Positions 9,220-18,087 are shown, counted from the stretch's first letter. The stretch: 64,000 nt of DNA from CAYQJL01 sp964573295 (GCA_964573295.1 CAZNJE010000001.1:165035-229034); one strand, 5' to 3'. The notes: a model not told the origin generated them from the sequence alone. Numbers and translations: made by a program.

Positions 9220-9852
9220 ATGGGTGAACTGATCGGATTGTGGATCGGGGCCTTCCTGACGATCTGCATCTTTAGTTTCCTGTATAAGGACAATCCATTC
9301 TTCCGGTTCGCGGAGAGTCTCTTCGCCGGCATCTCACTCGGCTACTACATCGGGATCGTGGCGGTGAACACGCTGAAACCGAACCTTTTCCAACCGCTCT
9401 TCGGCGACTTTAGCTCAAACGCCCACTTGCTGATTCCGCTCTTCCTGGGCCTGAACCTCTACACCCGCTACATTCCGCGCATCGCGTGGATGGCGCGCAT
9501 CTCCCTGGCCGTCTACATCGCCTACTACGTGGGCATCAACATGGTGCAGAAACTGCAGGGAGAGGTGGTGCCCCAGGTGGGGGCGACGATCATGCACCCC
9601 ATCGGGGGAAACTTCACACCGGTCGATAATCTGATCATCATCATCGGGGTCCTGTCGGTGCTCATCTACTTCTACTTTTCGATGGAGCACCGGGGCACGG
9701 TGGGCCTGGTTTCCCGTCTCGGCATCTGGTTCTTGATGCTGGGCTTCGGGGCGGCGTTCGGGTATACGGTGATGGGACGCGTCTCGCTCCTGATCGGCCG
9801 GATGAACTTCCTGTTCATCGAGGTCGTGCGCACGAGTGCGGATATCCTCTAG
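9220..9852 (+). CDS. Multi-pass membrane protein, fourth gene of the DUF6754 cluster
   Basis: About 210 residues; ATG 9220 follows GGAGGAGACG. Six or so TM spans are visible, including LWIGAFLTICIFSFLY, SLFAGISLGYYIGIVAV, LLIPLFLGLNLY, ISLAVYIAYYVGINM, LIIIIGVLSVLIYFYFS and GIWFLMLGFGAAFGYTVMG. The 104 bases before it hold a 12-bp direct repeat (GAGGTCGCGGCC twice, about 9139-9162). No family name comes to mind; it is judged part of the same membrane complex by synteny and shared topology. It converges with the GGDEF gene on the other strand. Confidence 0.78.
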   Translation: MGELIGLWIGAFLTICIFSFLYKDNPFFRFAESLFAGISLGYYIGIVAVNTLKPNLFQPLFGDFSSNAHLLIPLFLGLNLYTRYIPRIAWMARISLAVYIAYYVGINMVQKLQGEVVPQVGATIMHPIGGNFTPVDNLIIIIGVLSVLIYFYFSMEHRGTVGLVSRLGIWFLMLGFGAAFGYTVMGRVSLLIGRMNFLFIEVVRTSADIL

Positions 9853-9882
9853 CCGGTCCTGGAATCGATCTCTGGCCGGCTC

Positions 9883-11040
9883 CTAGGCCGCGTTACGCGC
9901 TCCGTTCTCCGCCGTGCCATCAGCGGCCGGCCGGGGCGGCGGACTGACCATGAGCCGGCAGCCACCCCGCTCACGCGCTCGGGCCAGAGCGTGCTCACAA
10001 CGCCGCACGAGACCGTCGGCATCCTCTCCCCGCGCTAGCTGCGCCGCCCCTACCGCAGCACTGACCTTCATGACGCCCGCTTCGGTCTCGATGCTCTGTT
10101 TGGGTAGCCGACGCAGCCACTGCTGCGCCTGCTTCGCGGCGCGGTCCAGATCGGTCTGGGACAGCAGCACCGCAAAGGCGGCTTCACCGCACCGGGCCAC
10201 GAAGTCGGTCTTGCGGAAGAACTCCTTGATGAGCTGGGCCGAGAAGGCAACGATGAGTTCCTCGGCCAGCTTCTCCCCGTGCGCGTCACGGTGAGCGCGA
10301 AGGTCGTTCAGGTCCACGCGCAACAGACTGAGCGGCAGATGGCGCCGGACAGCCAGTCCGATCTCGATGTCGATCTGGCCCCGGAACGATTCCAGATTGT
10401 GAAGCCCGGTCACCGGATCGGTCTTCGACTCCATCGAGACCATCGAGAGCTGCGAGTAGAGCAGGTCGATCTCGCCCTCGAGCTGGCCCATCCGCGTCCG
10501 GGAGCGTTCGGCTTGACGCTCGAGATGATCCGCCATGCGCAGCGTCACGGAGTGGATCCGCTCCCGCACGGCCTGCAAGTCCTCGAGTTCCGCTGCCCGG
10601 GTCAGTTCCTCCAGTCCGGCATGCATCTCGTGCGAGAAACGGGTGTCCTCCTGCATCGCACCTTGCATGTCGCCAGCGATGGTCTCGATGATCTGACGCA
10701 GCTCCTTCTCGCGATCGAGGATGTACTCATGTTCCCGTCGTCGCTGCCCGGAGACGAGCTGCGCGGATCGCTCTCCGAGCTGAGCGTATTCGGGGATGGG
10801 CAGGGCCTGCTCGTAGCGCACCATCATGGCCGCCAGTGCGGCGCGAAACTGCGAAGATTGCAGGTGCGGACTCACGATCGCGTGATCGGAGGCCACTCGC
10901 AGGTGACGCAGCACAGTCTGGGCGAGGAGCTCGGCTCGCCGGGCGACTTCTTCGTCCGTGCCGGGCTGCGGCATCCGCGGCGGCACGTAGGCCCGCGAGG
11001 TCGATTCCACCGTGAGAAAACGTTTCAACCACTTGCGCAC
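9883..11040 (-). CDS. Degenerate GGDEF-domain protein
   Basis: About 385 residues. The start is the GTG at 11040, five bases after AGGAGG; the frame runs on to 11154 without such a site. Residues 1-220 are helical, with heptad-like stretches (EYILDREKELRQIIETIAGDM, ERQAERSRTRMGQLEGEIDLLYSQ) suggesting a coiled-coil signalling helix. The C-terminal 165 residues are a GGDEF domain (TDPVTGLHNLESFRGQ, RVDLNDLRAHRDAHGE, FFRKTDFVARCGEAAFAVLL). The signature reads CGEAA instead of GG(D/E)EF, so diguanylate cyclase activity is unlikely. It may be a sensor or effector without catalysis. Confidence 0.85.
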   Translation of the reverse strand: MRKWLKRFLTVESTSRAYVPPRMPQPGTDEEVARRAELLAQTVLRHLRVASDHAIVSPHLQSSQFRAALAAMMVRYEQALPIPEYAQLGERSAQLVSGQRRREHEYILDREKELRQIIETIAGDMQGAMQEDTRFSHEMHAGLEELTRAAELEDLQAVRERIHSVTLRMADHLERQAERSRTRMGQLEGEIDLLYSQLSMVSMESKTDPVTGLHNLESFRGQIDIEIGLAVRRHLPLSLLRVDLNDLRAHRDAHGEKLAEELIVAFSAQLIKEFFRKTDFVARCGEAAFAVLLSQTDLDRAAKQAQQWLRRLPKQSIETEAGVMKVSAAVGAAQLARGEDADGLVRRCEHALARARERGGCRLMVSPPPRPAADGTAENGARNAA

Positions 11041-11160
11041 GCCTGCCTCCTGCGGCGATCGGGGCCGCGGCCGGCCCCGGGGTCCTGGCGGTCTGTAGTC
11101 AGCCGGGCACGGGCCCGAAGAGATCCCCTGTAGGTATCGGCTGAGTGGCGGCAAAACCTT

Positions 11161-11215
11161 CGCCCGGCCTTGCCGGGCCTGGCCTGGCCGGGTCTGGCCC
11201 GGCCTTGCCCGGCGC
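11161..11215. repeat. GCCGGGCCTGG-type short tandem repeats
   Basis: The gap before the GGDEF gene holds repeated variants of GCCGGGCCTGGCCT and its complement GGCCCGGC, able to fold into nested hairpins. It lies in the 178-base gap between two minus-strand genes and may act as a weak transcription barrier. Confidence 0.5.
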
Positions 11216-11218
11216 GTC

Positions 11219-11809
11219 CTAGGCCTCCGCCGCCGGGGGCGCGGCCGCGGGCGGCTCCGACGTCAACGCGCGGATGGGCTCGGCGTAGCCGGGGTAGGCG
11301 GCCATCAAGTCGTCTCTCGTTCCCAGCTCGAAATCTTCGAACTCGAAGCCCGGCGCTACGGTGGTACCCAGCAAGGCAAACGAGGCAGAGTCCTCACCCT
11401 CTGGTGCCAGGCGAGCTCCCTGCCAGGCGCTCGACGCCAGGCAGGCGCCCTGCCAAACGCCCGCCGGCACCACCGCCTGCGGGCGCATGCCGGCGTCCAG
11501 GTCGGGGCCCAGGAGAAGCTCGCGGCCGGAACCATCCGGATACAGATGGAGCATGCGTACCGGATCACCCAGGTAGAAGTGGAAGACCTCATCGCTTGCC
11601 AGCCGGTGCATCGCCGAGACAAGGCCCGAAGTGATCAAGTAGTAGATGGCGGTACTGTGGGCACGGCGCGTGCGATAGCGCCCCGGAAGGGCCTCGGACC
11701 GGATCGTCTCGGCACAACGGTAGGTCTCGCGGAAGAAGCCGCCTTCGCCCGGGTGAGGCTCGAGACCCAAACGCTCGATGATCTCGCCTGCCGTGAGCCT
11801 GGTGCGCAT
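11219..11809 (-). CDS. DUF985-family cupin protein
   Basis: 196 residues starting at ATG 11809. The order EIIERLGLEPHPGEGGFFRETYR, STAIYYLI, HRLASDEVFHFYLGDP, LLGPDLDAG, VVPAGVWQGA and GTTVAPGFEFEDFELG is the full cupin_5 (DUF985) signature, with the usual His, Glu and carboxylate ligands of a double-stranded beta-helix. The loop after VPAGVWQGA is extended by a WQGAxLA repeat. The family's reaction is not settled; sugar-phosphate or nucleotide-sugar related roles have been proposed. It follows gmhA and a glycosyltransferase on the same strand, which would fit a surface-sugar role, by inference. Confidence 0.88.
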   Translation of the reverse strand: MRTRLTAGEIIERLGLEPHPGEGGFFRETYRCAETIRSEALPGRYRTRRAHSTAIYYLITSGLVSAMHRLASDEVFHFYLGDPVRMLHLYPDGSGRELLLGPDLDAGMRPQAVVPAGVWQGACLASSAWQGARLAPEGEDSASFALLGTTVAPGFEFEDFELGTRDDLMAAYPGYAEPIRALTSEPPAAAPPAAEA

Positions 11810-11890
11810 ATCTGGCGTCCTTCCCGCGGTGAGCCACGCCGGCGCACTCCTGAGCGCTTCACGCCCTCCATTGCGATGTGGCCCGGACCC

Positions 11891-12469
11891 TCAAGCGAAG
11901 ATACGCCGCTCGGCGATCTCGCAGATGATGTGGCCGGCGGTGATCTGGGCCTCCTGTATGCGAGGGGCTTGCTGCGAATCGATCTTGAGCGCGTAGTCCA
12001 CCAGCTCGGCCAGCTGTCCGCCATCGCGCCCGGTCCATCCGAAGGTGATCATGCCGATGCGCTTCGCCAGCTTCGTGGCCTCGATCACGTTGGGGGAATC
12101 GCCGCTGGTCGAGATCGCGACGGCGACGTCGCCCCGCGCGCCAACGCCGGGCAGCTGCCGAGAGAAGACATACTCGAATCCGTAGTCGTTTCCGATGGCG
12201 GTCAGTGTGCTCGAGTTGGTCGACAGCGACAGGGCCGGCAGTGAAGGCCGGTCCAGGTAGAACCGACCCGACAGCTCGGCGGCCAGATGTTGGGCGTCGG
12301 CCGCGGACCCGCCGTTACCGTAGAAGATCACCTTCCCGCCCCCGCGGATGCAGTCGACGATGATCGACGCCATGGCCTCGAGCATCTCAACCTGCTCGAG
12401 CAATGCCTCGACGACCCGCAGGGTCTCGCGAACCTGTTCCGTGATCGACTCCTTCATCGCCCCCCCCAT
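11891..12469 (-). CDS. gmhA: Sedoheptulose-7-phosphate isomerase
   Basis: 192 residues from ATG 12469, or 188 from ATG 12457. The SIS-domain motifs GGGKVIFYGNGGSAADAQHLAAELSGRF, ISTSGDSPNVIEA and the late EAQITAGHIICE helix match GmhA closely. GmhA turns sedoheptulose 7-phosphate into D-glycero-D-manno-heptose 7-phosphate, the first step of ADP-heptose synthesis for lipopolysaccharide or S-layer glycans. The gene starts 10 bases after the stop of the GT4 gene on the same strand, so the two are likely one transcript, tying the heptose to a surface glycan. Other heptose genes are not in the window. Confidence 0.93.
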   Translation of the reverse strand: MGGAMKESITEQVRETLRVVEALLEQVEMLEAMASIIVDCIRGGGKVIFYGNGGSAADAQHLAAELSGRFYLDRPSLPALSLSTNSSTLTAIGNDYGFEYVFSRQLPGVGARGDVAVAISTSGDSPNVIEATKLAKRIGMITFGWTGRDGGQLAELVDYALKIDSQQAPRIQEAQITAGHIICEIAERRIFA

Positions 12470-12478
12470 GCCATGACC

Positions 12479-13717
12479 TCAGCCCGGGCCTGACGCCGTA
12501 TCCACAGCCCGCCCGTCCTTGGACGCCGTCTCCGCAGACCGCCCGCCCCCGGACGCCGTCCGCGCAGACCGTCCGCCTCCGGGCGGCGCGGCGCCGGCGA
12601 GGCGCTCGATGGCCGCCACCAGCGGCTCCCACGAGTACTTGCGCTTCTCTCGGCGCACCCCCTCGCGCATGGCCTCCTCGCGCTGCTCGGCGTAGAAGCG
12701 TTCGATGGCATCCGCCAGCGCTCCAGGATCGTCCGGTCGTACCACGAAGCCGGTCTCGTTGTCCAGAACCACCTCGCTAAGCCCTCCCACGTCGGTGCAG
12801 ATCACCGGCGTGTCCAGGTGGTAGGCCACCGGCACGATGCCGCTCTGCGTCGCAGAGTGATACGGCAGCGCTACGCAGTCGGCGGCCGAGAAGTGGACCG
12901 CCACCTGGTCCTCGGGTATGTAGTCGCTGTAGAAGACAACAGCGTCTTCCAGACCACCGGCTCGCACCAGGTCACGGTAGCGCTGCTCGTCGTCGTAGAA
13001 CTCGCCGGCCACCAGCAAGCGAACCGGCCGGCGGCGGCGCACCAGGGGTAGGGCCTGGAGCAGCAGATCCAGGCCCTTGTAGCGACGGATGAAGCCGAAG
13101 AAGAGAATCCAGGGTCCTTCCTCGAGCCCGAGCCGCCGGCGCGCCTCACCTTTCCCGATCCGCTCACCGAAGACGTTGTAGACGGGATGATGCACCAGAG
13201 CGTTGGGAACATCCGGCCGGAAGCCGAGCAGGTCCTGCCGCACCGACTCGGACATCGTGATGAAGCCGTCGCCCGGCGCGAGGGCGTAGCGGGTCAGAGC
13301 CGCGTCGAACGGCCGCCGTTCATGCGGCACGATGTTATCGCACACGAAGATGATGCGCGCATCGGTCCAGCGTTTCAACCAGCGGGCGATGGTACCGAAA
13401 GCTGGGGCGAAGAACGGCATCCAGTACCGGAAGATCACCACGTCGGGCTGAAGCGCGGCCGCGCGCCGTGCCGTACGCCACCAGCTCAACGGGCCGATCG
13501 AGTCGAGCACCGGTTCGGCGGGAAACCGGGCGATGTCGGCGGCTTCCTCCTCGGCAACGTACTGCGTCTTGCCCGGAAACAGCCGGTCGGGATACTGCCG
13601 GGTGAAGGAGAGGAAGCTGACCTCGTGGCTCCGCGCCATCTCTCGCGCCAGGATCGCGTTGAACAGCGCGATCCCCCCCCGCATGGGAAAACAGGTACCG
13701 ATGAAGACGATCCTCAT
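12479..13717 (-). CDS. GT4-family glycosyltransferase
   Basis: About 412 residues. The start is ATG 13717 (MRIVFIGTCFPMRGG), the natural N-terminus of a GT-B fold; upstream in-frame sequence is not conserved-looking. Key motifs are GGIALFNAILAREM, EGPWILFFGFIRRYKGLDLLL, LLVAGEFY, YHSATQSGIVPVAYHLDTPVI and TDVGGLSEVV, which form the nucleotide-sugar site of GT4 enzymes. The last 33 residues are three degenerate ten-residue repeats (GGGRSARTAS, GGGRSAETAS, KDGRAVDTAS) encoded by a 30-bp array at the 3' end and are not part of the fold. The neighbour gmhA suggests transfer of heptose or another sugar to a surface polymer; donor and acceptor are unknown. Confidence 0.88.
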   Translation of the reverse strand: MRIVFIGTCFPMRGGIALFNAILAREMARSHEVSFLSFTRQYPDRLFPGKTQYVAEEEAADIARFPAEPVLDSIGPLSWWRTARRAAALQPDVVIFRYWMPFFAPAFGTIARWLKRWTDARIIFVCDNIVPHERRPFDAALTRYALAPGDGFITMSESVRQDLLGFRPDVPNALVHHPVYNVFGERIGKGEARRRLGLEEGPWILFFGFIRRYKGLDLLLQALPLVRRRRPVRLLVAGEFYDDEQRYRDLVRAGGLEDAVVFYSDYIPEDQVAVHFSAADCVALPYHSATQSGIVPVAYHLDTPVICTDVGGLSEVVLDNETGFVVRPDDPGALADAIERFYAEQREEAMREGVRREKRKYSWEPLVAAIERLAGAAPPGGGRSARTASGGGRSAETASKDGRAVDTASGPG

Positions 13718-13985
13718 CGCCGCCTCCCCGTCCGCTGGCCGCGTTCCTTCACGCGAACGACCATCTGTCCTCCTCTTGTCTCGGGTCGGGTTGGGTTGGG
13801 TTGGCCCGCCGACCGACGGAACGCGGCGGCTACGGGCAACGACGCCCTGAGGATGGATCAAATGGCCGACCTTCTCAAGTCCGGCGAAGCCGGATGGAGC
13901 GAACATGGCTCGGGGGCGGCCTCCCGACATGGGTGACCCGCCCCCGGCTGAGATTCACGCGGCGGCCGCTCGCTGCGCCACTGAC

Positions 13986-14987
13986 CTATTTCATCATCTC
14001 GCGCAGCCGCACCATCAGGTCCACGACGCGGCAGGAGTAGCCCCACTCGTTGTCGTACCACGATACGGTCTTGAGAAGCCGGTCGCCAAGCACCTGGGTG
14101 GACATGGCATCGAAGATCGAGGAGTGGGAATTGCCGATCACATCGCTCGAGACGATCGGCTCATCGCAGTATTCCAGGATCTTCTTCAACGGGCCGTCGG
14201 CGGCCTTTTTGACGGCCGCATTGACCGTCTCGACCGACACGTCGGTGGCCATCTCGGTCACCAGGTCCACGATCGACCCGTCGGGCACGGGCACCCGCAT
14301 CGCCATGCCGTCGAGCTTGCCGGCCAGATTGGGCAACACCTTACCCACCGCGCGCGCTGCCCCGGTGGTCGTCGGAATGATGTTCTCCGCGGCCGCTCGC
14401 GAACGGCGCAGGTCCTTGTGCGGAACGTCGGCCAGGCGTTGATCGTTCGTGTAGGCGTGCACCGTGGTCATCACGCCCTTGACGATCCCGAACTGCTCGT
14501 CGAGGATCATGGCCAGCGGCGCCAGGCAGTTGGTGGTGCATGAGGCATTCGAGACGATCTCGTGCTCGGGCTTGAGCACACTGTCATTGACACCCAGCAC
14601 CACGGTGGCGTCGATCTCATCCTGGGACGGCACGGTCAGGATGACCTTCTTGGCGCCGGCGGCAAGATGGTCGGCAATCTGTTCCCGTTTCCGAAAGCGG
14701 CCCGTGGCTTCGACCACGACGTCAACCCCCAGGCTCTTCCACGGCAACTCGGCTACCTCACGGATCGCCGTCATCTTGATGTTGTGGTGATTGACCTTCC
14801 AAGTGTTGTCTTCCAGGGCCAGGGTGCCCCTGAAGGTGCCCATTACCGTGTCGTACTTGAAAAGGTAGACGAGCCCTTTGTTGTCGGCGATGTCGTTGAT
14901 CGCCACGACCTCGATATCATCGCGGTCACTCAAAATCCGCAAGACCGAGCGACCGATTCTGCCAAATCCGTTGATGGCTACACGCAT
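13986..14987 (-). CDS. gap: Glyceraldehyde-3-phosphate dehydrogenase, type I (copy 1)
   Basis: 333 residues; ATG 14987 lies behind AGGAGGTCTCGTG. The N-terminus MRVAINGFGRIGR, the active-site SNASCTTNCLAP, the His-containing HAYTNDQRL, and WYDNEWGYSCRVVDL are all intact. NDIAD after the second strand keeps the Asp that favours NAD over NADP. The enzyme oxidises glyceraldehyde 3-phosphate to 1,3-bisphosphoglycerate in glycolysis. It lies 29 bases downstream of a second GAPDH gene on the same strand, so the pair is probably one operon arising from duplication. Confidence 0.96.
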   Translation of the reverse strand: MRVAINGFGRIGRSVLRILSDRDDIEVVAINDIADNKGLVYLFKYDTVMGTFRGTLALEDNTWKVNHHNIKMTAIREVAELPWKSLGVDVVVEATGRFRKREQIADHLAAGAKKVILTVPSQDEIDATVVLGVNDSVLKPEHEIVSNASCTTNCLAPLAMILDEQFGIVKGVMTTVHAYTNDQRLADVPHKDLRRSRAAAENIIPTTTGAARAVGKVLPNLAGKLDGMAMRVPVPDGSIVDLVTEMATDVSVETVNAAVKKAADGPLKKILEYCDEPIVSSDVIGNSHSSIFDAMSTQVLGDRLLKTVSWYDNEWGYSCRVVDLMVRLREMMK

Positions 14988-15016
14988 CACGAGACCTCCT
15001 CTTGCTTGACTCCGCC

Positions 15017-16027
15017 CTACCACCACTGCGCCATCTCTTCGATGAGCTCGACGACCCGAGCGGCGTAGCCCCAGCCGTTGTCATACCAGGTGAGCGTCTT
15101 GACCATATTCTCACCCGCAATCATGGTGGCGAGGGAATCGAAGATCGCCGAATGCGAGTTGCCGATCACGTCGCTGCTGACGATCGGCTGGTCGGTGTAC
15201 TCGACAATGTTCTTGTACCGGCTCTGGGCGGCACTCCAGACGAGGTTGTTGACCCCTTCGGCGGTGACATTGCGCTCGGTGACGGTGACCAGATCGACCA
15301 CGCTGCCGTCGGGAACCGGCACGTTCATGGCGATCCCGGCCATCCTGCCCTTCATCTCCGGCAGAATTTGCTCGACTGCCAGCGGCGACCAAGTCGAGGC
15401 CGGGATGATGTTCTCGGCCGCGGCACGGGAACGCCTCATCTCGTCATGGGGCACATCCGCGAGGCGCTGATCGTTCGTGTAGGCATGCACCGTGGTCATG
15501 TAGGCGTGACGGATGCCGAAGCCATCATTCAAGATCTTGATAATCGGCGCCACGGCGTTCGATGTGCAGGATCCGTTCGATACGATGCGGTGCTCGGGCT
15601 TGAGCATGTCGTCATTGACGCCGGTGACCATCGTCAGGTCCACCTCCTCCTGGGCACGGGGTGGTACCGTGAGGATGACCTTCTGAGCGCCGGACTCCAG
15701 GTGCTTCAGCATCCACTGGCGGGTGCGGTAGCGGCCGGTGGCCTCGACGACGATCTGGACGCCGTATTGCGCCCAGGGCACCTCGCCCGGCTCCTTGAGC
15801 TGCAGCATGCGAATCTGCCGGCCGCCAATGTACATGAAGCCGTCCGATACCGTGAACGGCTCCTGGAAGCGACCGTGCACCGTGTCGAAGCGGAGCAAGT
15901 ACTCCAGCCCCTTTGGGTCGGCGATGTCGTTGATGACGGCGATATCGATTCCGGGCACCTTGCGCGAGATGCGGAAGATGTTCCGGCCGATCCGGCCGAA
16001 GCCCATCAGGCCTACGCGAACACTCAT
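15017..16027 (-). CDS. gap: Glyceraldehyde-3-phosphate dehydrogenase, type I (copy 2)
   Basis: 336 residues from ATG 16027, preceded by AGGAGGTTTG. It keeps VGLMGFGRIGRN, the catalytic Cys in NGSCTSN, HAYTNDQRL, and WYDNGWGYAARVVEL, but differs clearly from copy 1 at many sites (for example NGSCTSNAVAPI against NASCTTNCLAPL, and NGW against NEW). The divergence points to an old duplication with different roles, perhaps one glycolytic and one gluconeogenic, or different cofactor or partner. NDIAD is kept, so NAD use is likely for both. Confidence 0.94.
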   Translation of the reverse strand: MSVRVGLMGFGRIGRNIFRISRKVPGIDIAVINDIADPKGLEYLLRFDTVHGRFQEPFTVSDGFMYIGGRQIRMLQLKEPGEVPWAQYGVQIVVEATGRYRTRQWMLKHLESGAQKVILTVPPRAQEEVDLTMVTGVNDDMLKPEHRIVSNGSCTSNAVAPIIKILNDGFGIRHAYMTTVHAYTNDQRLADVPHDEMRRSRAAAENIIPASTWSPLAVEQILPEMKGRMAGIAMNVPVPDGSVVDLVTVTERNVTAEGVNNLVWSAAQSRYKNIVEYTDQPIVSSDVIGNSHSAIFDSLATMIAGENMVKTLTWYDNGWGYAARVVELIEEMAQWW

Positions 16028-16425
16028 ATCTCTCAAACCTCCTTGTTTCGGTCATCCGGCCCAGATCAACTCACTCCCGGAGAACAAGGTTCTGCGAGGC
16101 GGCCCCATCACGCGCAGTTCACCTTCGCGAAACTCCCTATCCATCGCAAGGATCGAACGCTGATGAGGATGAGTCCCCGTCGAGGGACCCACCTTCGGCA
16201 CCGGTCCTGACTTCCCTAGATCGGTCGGTGCGTCGGCGGATCTTAGCACCGTCCGGTTGGGCATGTAAGATCTTGCTGGGAAGACCTGCCATCGTGTAGA
16301 AGTGGTTCTAGACGACCGATTCTAGGTTTGGAGAGCGCAAGGGGTTTCTCGGAAAGAAGATAGCCAGAAGACGGTTACGGGGCGGCGCTCCCCGGACCGG
16401 CCACCCATCCCAGGAGGCAAGGATC
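16028..16425. other. Intergenic gap, divergent promoters expected
   Basis: This 398-base gap separates the GAPDH pair (-) from the TPR gene (+). It is somewhat AT-richer than the genes and must hold both promoters, but I could not pick clear -35/-10 pairs. No open frame here looks coding. Confidence 0.5.
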
Positions 16426-17853
16426 ATGAAGACCACCCCTGCCCACAATACGCGGCCAAACTCATCCCAGGCCGGTCCCTCGCACGCCGGTCCGAGCAAC
16501 ACCGCCCCCACGCAGCCGGCAACCCTCTCGCGTGCGGCGACCCTCTCGCGTGCGGCGACCCTCTCACACCCGGCGACCCTCTCGCGCCCGGCGACCCTCT
16601 CGCGCCCGGCGACTCCCACGCGTGGCGGCCTTCGACGTACAGTCGCCGCGGCCCTGCTGATCGTGGTCGCTTCCCTCTCCGGCCCGGGCGCCACTGCACA
16701 ACCCCAGGCGGGACCATCCCCGGACTGGCCGCGCTTGCGCGAGTCGGTCGTCGAGATGCGGGTACTGGTCACCGGACGCGATCCGGTCGTCGTCTACGGT
16801 TTCGCCCTCGAGGACATTGACGGGATCGTGACGTGCCAGAACCTTGTAGCCGGAGCCGAGCAGATCCTGGTGCGCACCCGCGCCGGTGACATCTTCGAGG
16901 CCGAGCGCTATGTCGCTCACGATCCGGCGCGCAATCTGGTGGTGATCGAGACCGATCACGACGTACCCGGTCTCGATTGGGGCTCTCACTTGATGTTCTC
17001 GCAGCGTCAGTTCGGCCTTGTTCTCCTGCCGCCCTCGGTAGGCCAGCACGTTTACCCAATGCGGTTTCTGAACGATTTCCTGGCGCCCGAGGCCGGCGAG
17101 CTCCTGGCGTGCTGGGGAGACATCTCGCCCGGGCTTCCTTACGCCGACTCGCTGGGCGCGGCCGTTGGTGTGGTGCAAGTGCTCGAACGCGGCGAGGATC
17201 GGGTGGTGTGTGCCGTCCCCATCGACCGCGTGCGGGAGATGATGGCCCAGCCCGACCGGGGTGGTCGGCTCGAGGATCTGCCGGCCGAGAAGGCCGCTTT
17301 CGTGGATCCCGCCACGGCGGCGGGCGCGCAGGTGATGGGAGCGGTGCTGTGCCGGTCAAAGCGCTTCGGTCAGGGCGTATCTTATCTCATGCAGGCGCTG
17401 GAACAGGATCCGAAATCCCACGAAGCCAAGCTCGAATGGGGCATGGCGTTGCAGCTCCAGCGCGACTTCGCGGCGGCGGAGATCTTCTACCGCGAAGCCC
17501 TGGCGCTCGAACCGGGCAGCGCCCGGGCCCACCTTTACCTCGGTTCCTGTCACTTCATGCAGGGCGACTACGACCAAGCTGGAACGGCCTATGAAGAAGC
17601 GATCGCAACCGATCCCGACTGGGCCCTCCCGCTGGTCAACATGGGCGGCCTGCAGTACCTGCGGGGCGATGTCGAGCGGGCCGAGCGGCTCATGAAGAAA
17701 GCTCTCGAGATGAAGCCCGACATGGGATTGGCTCTATTCAACCTGGGCATGCTCTACTACGCGAGCGGCCAGACTGACGAGGGCTCAGCCGTCCTGGCAC
17801 GGCTCAGGGCTCGCCGCAGCGGATTTGCAACGTTGCTGCTGGAGCGCATTTGA
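16426..17853 (+). CDS. Exported protein: degenerate trypsin-like domain plus TPR repeats
   Basis: 475 residues; ATG 16426 follows CAGGAGGCAAGGATC. Residues 1-60 are low-complexity with five ATLSRA/ATLSRP repeats, then a TM or signal segment (TVAAALLIVVASLSGPGATA). Residues about 105-280 resemble an HtrA-like beta-barrel (LRESVVEMRVLV, GFALEDIDGIVTC, ERYVAHDPARNLVVIE), but there is no His-Asp-Ser triad, so it is probably a non-catalytic fold. The C-terminal 170 residues are four to five TPR units (AKLEWGMALQLQRDFAAAEIFY and following). The likely role is protein-protein binding in the periplasm; nothing more specific can be said. Confidence 0.8.
   Translation: MKTTPAHNTRPNSSQAGPSHAGPSNTAPTQPATLSRAATLSRAATLSHPATLSRPATLSRPATPTRGGLRRTVAAALLIVVASLSGPGATAQPQAGPSPDWPRLRESVVEMRVLVTGRDPVVVYGFALEDIDGIVTCQNLVAGAEQILVRTRAGDIFEAERYVAHDPARNLVVIETDHDVPGLDWGSHLMFSQRQFGLVLLPPSVGQHVYPMRFLNDFLAPEAGELLACWGDISPGLPYADSLGAAVGVVQVLERGEDRVVCAVPIDRVREMMAQPDRGGRLEDLPAEKAAFVDPATAAGAQVMGAVLCRSKRFGQGVSYLMQALEQDPKSHEAKLEWGMALQLQRDFAAAEIFYREALALEPGSARAHLYLGSCHFMQGDYDQAGTAYEEAIATDPDWALPLVNMGGLQYLRGDVERAERLMKKALEMKPDMGLALFNLGMLYYASGQTDEGSAVLARLRARRSGFATLLLERI
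16519..16608 (+). repeat. Five 18-bp tandem repeats in N-terminus of TPR protein
   Basis: Five near-identical 18-bp units of the type GCGACCCTCTCGCGCCCG, each coding ATLSR plus A or P (one unit has H for R). The unit is a multiple of three, so copy changes keep the frame. Confidence 0.9.
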
Positions 17854-18050
17854 TCCTCTTGAAGCGTCCGGTGGCGGAATGGGACCACACACGCGCAAAC
17901 GCTTGCCAGACAACAGACTCATGGAAGACGGGCGCCGTGGACAGGAAACCATCTTTCCGCGGGCGCCGTCCCGCCACCGCCCTCTCTGGAGTTTCGCGGT
18001 GGGTCTCAGCAGTACCGCCACCGCCTTTCACTGTCGAACCGGATATCCGC

Positions 18051-18080
18051 TTGACCTGCGCCTCCGCAAACCTCTATAAT
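18051..18080 (+). promoter_or_regulatory. Sigma-70-like promoter for the dockerin-like gene
   Basis: TTGACC at 18051-18056 and a perfect TATAAT at 18075-18080 are separated by 18 bases. Transcription would begin near 18087-18090 and leave a leader of about 320 bases. The 200 bases between the TPR gene and this promoter hold nothing else I can name. Confidence 0.72.
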
Positions 18081-18087
18081 TCTAAGC

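Noticed and set aside
9852..9882. A bidirectional terminator between the DUF6754 cluster and the GGDEF gene
   Set aside because: AGCCGG and CCGGCT can pair across the 30-base gap, but the loop is long and there is no T-run on either strand.
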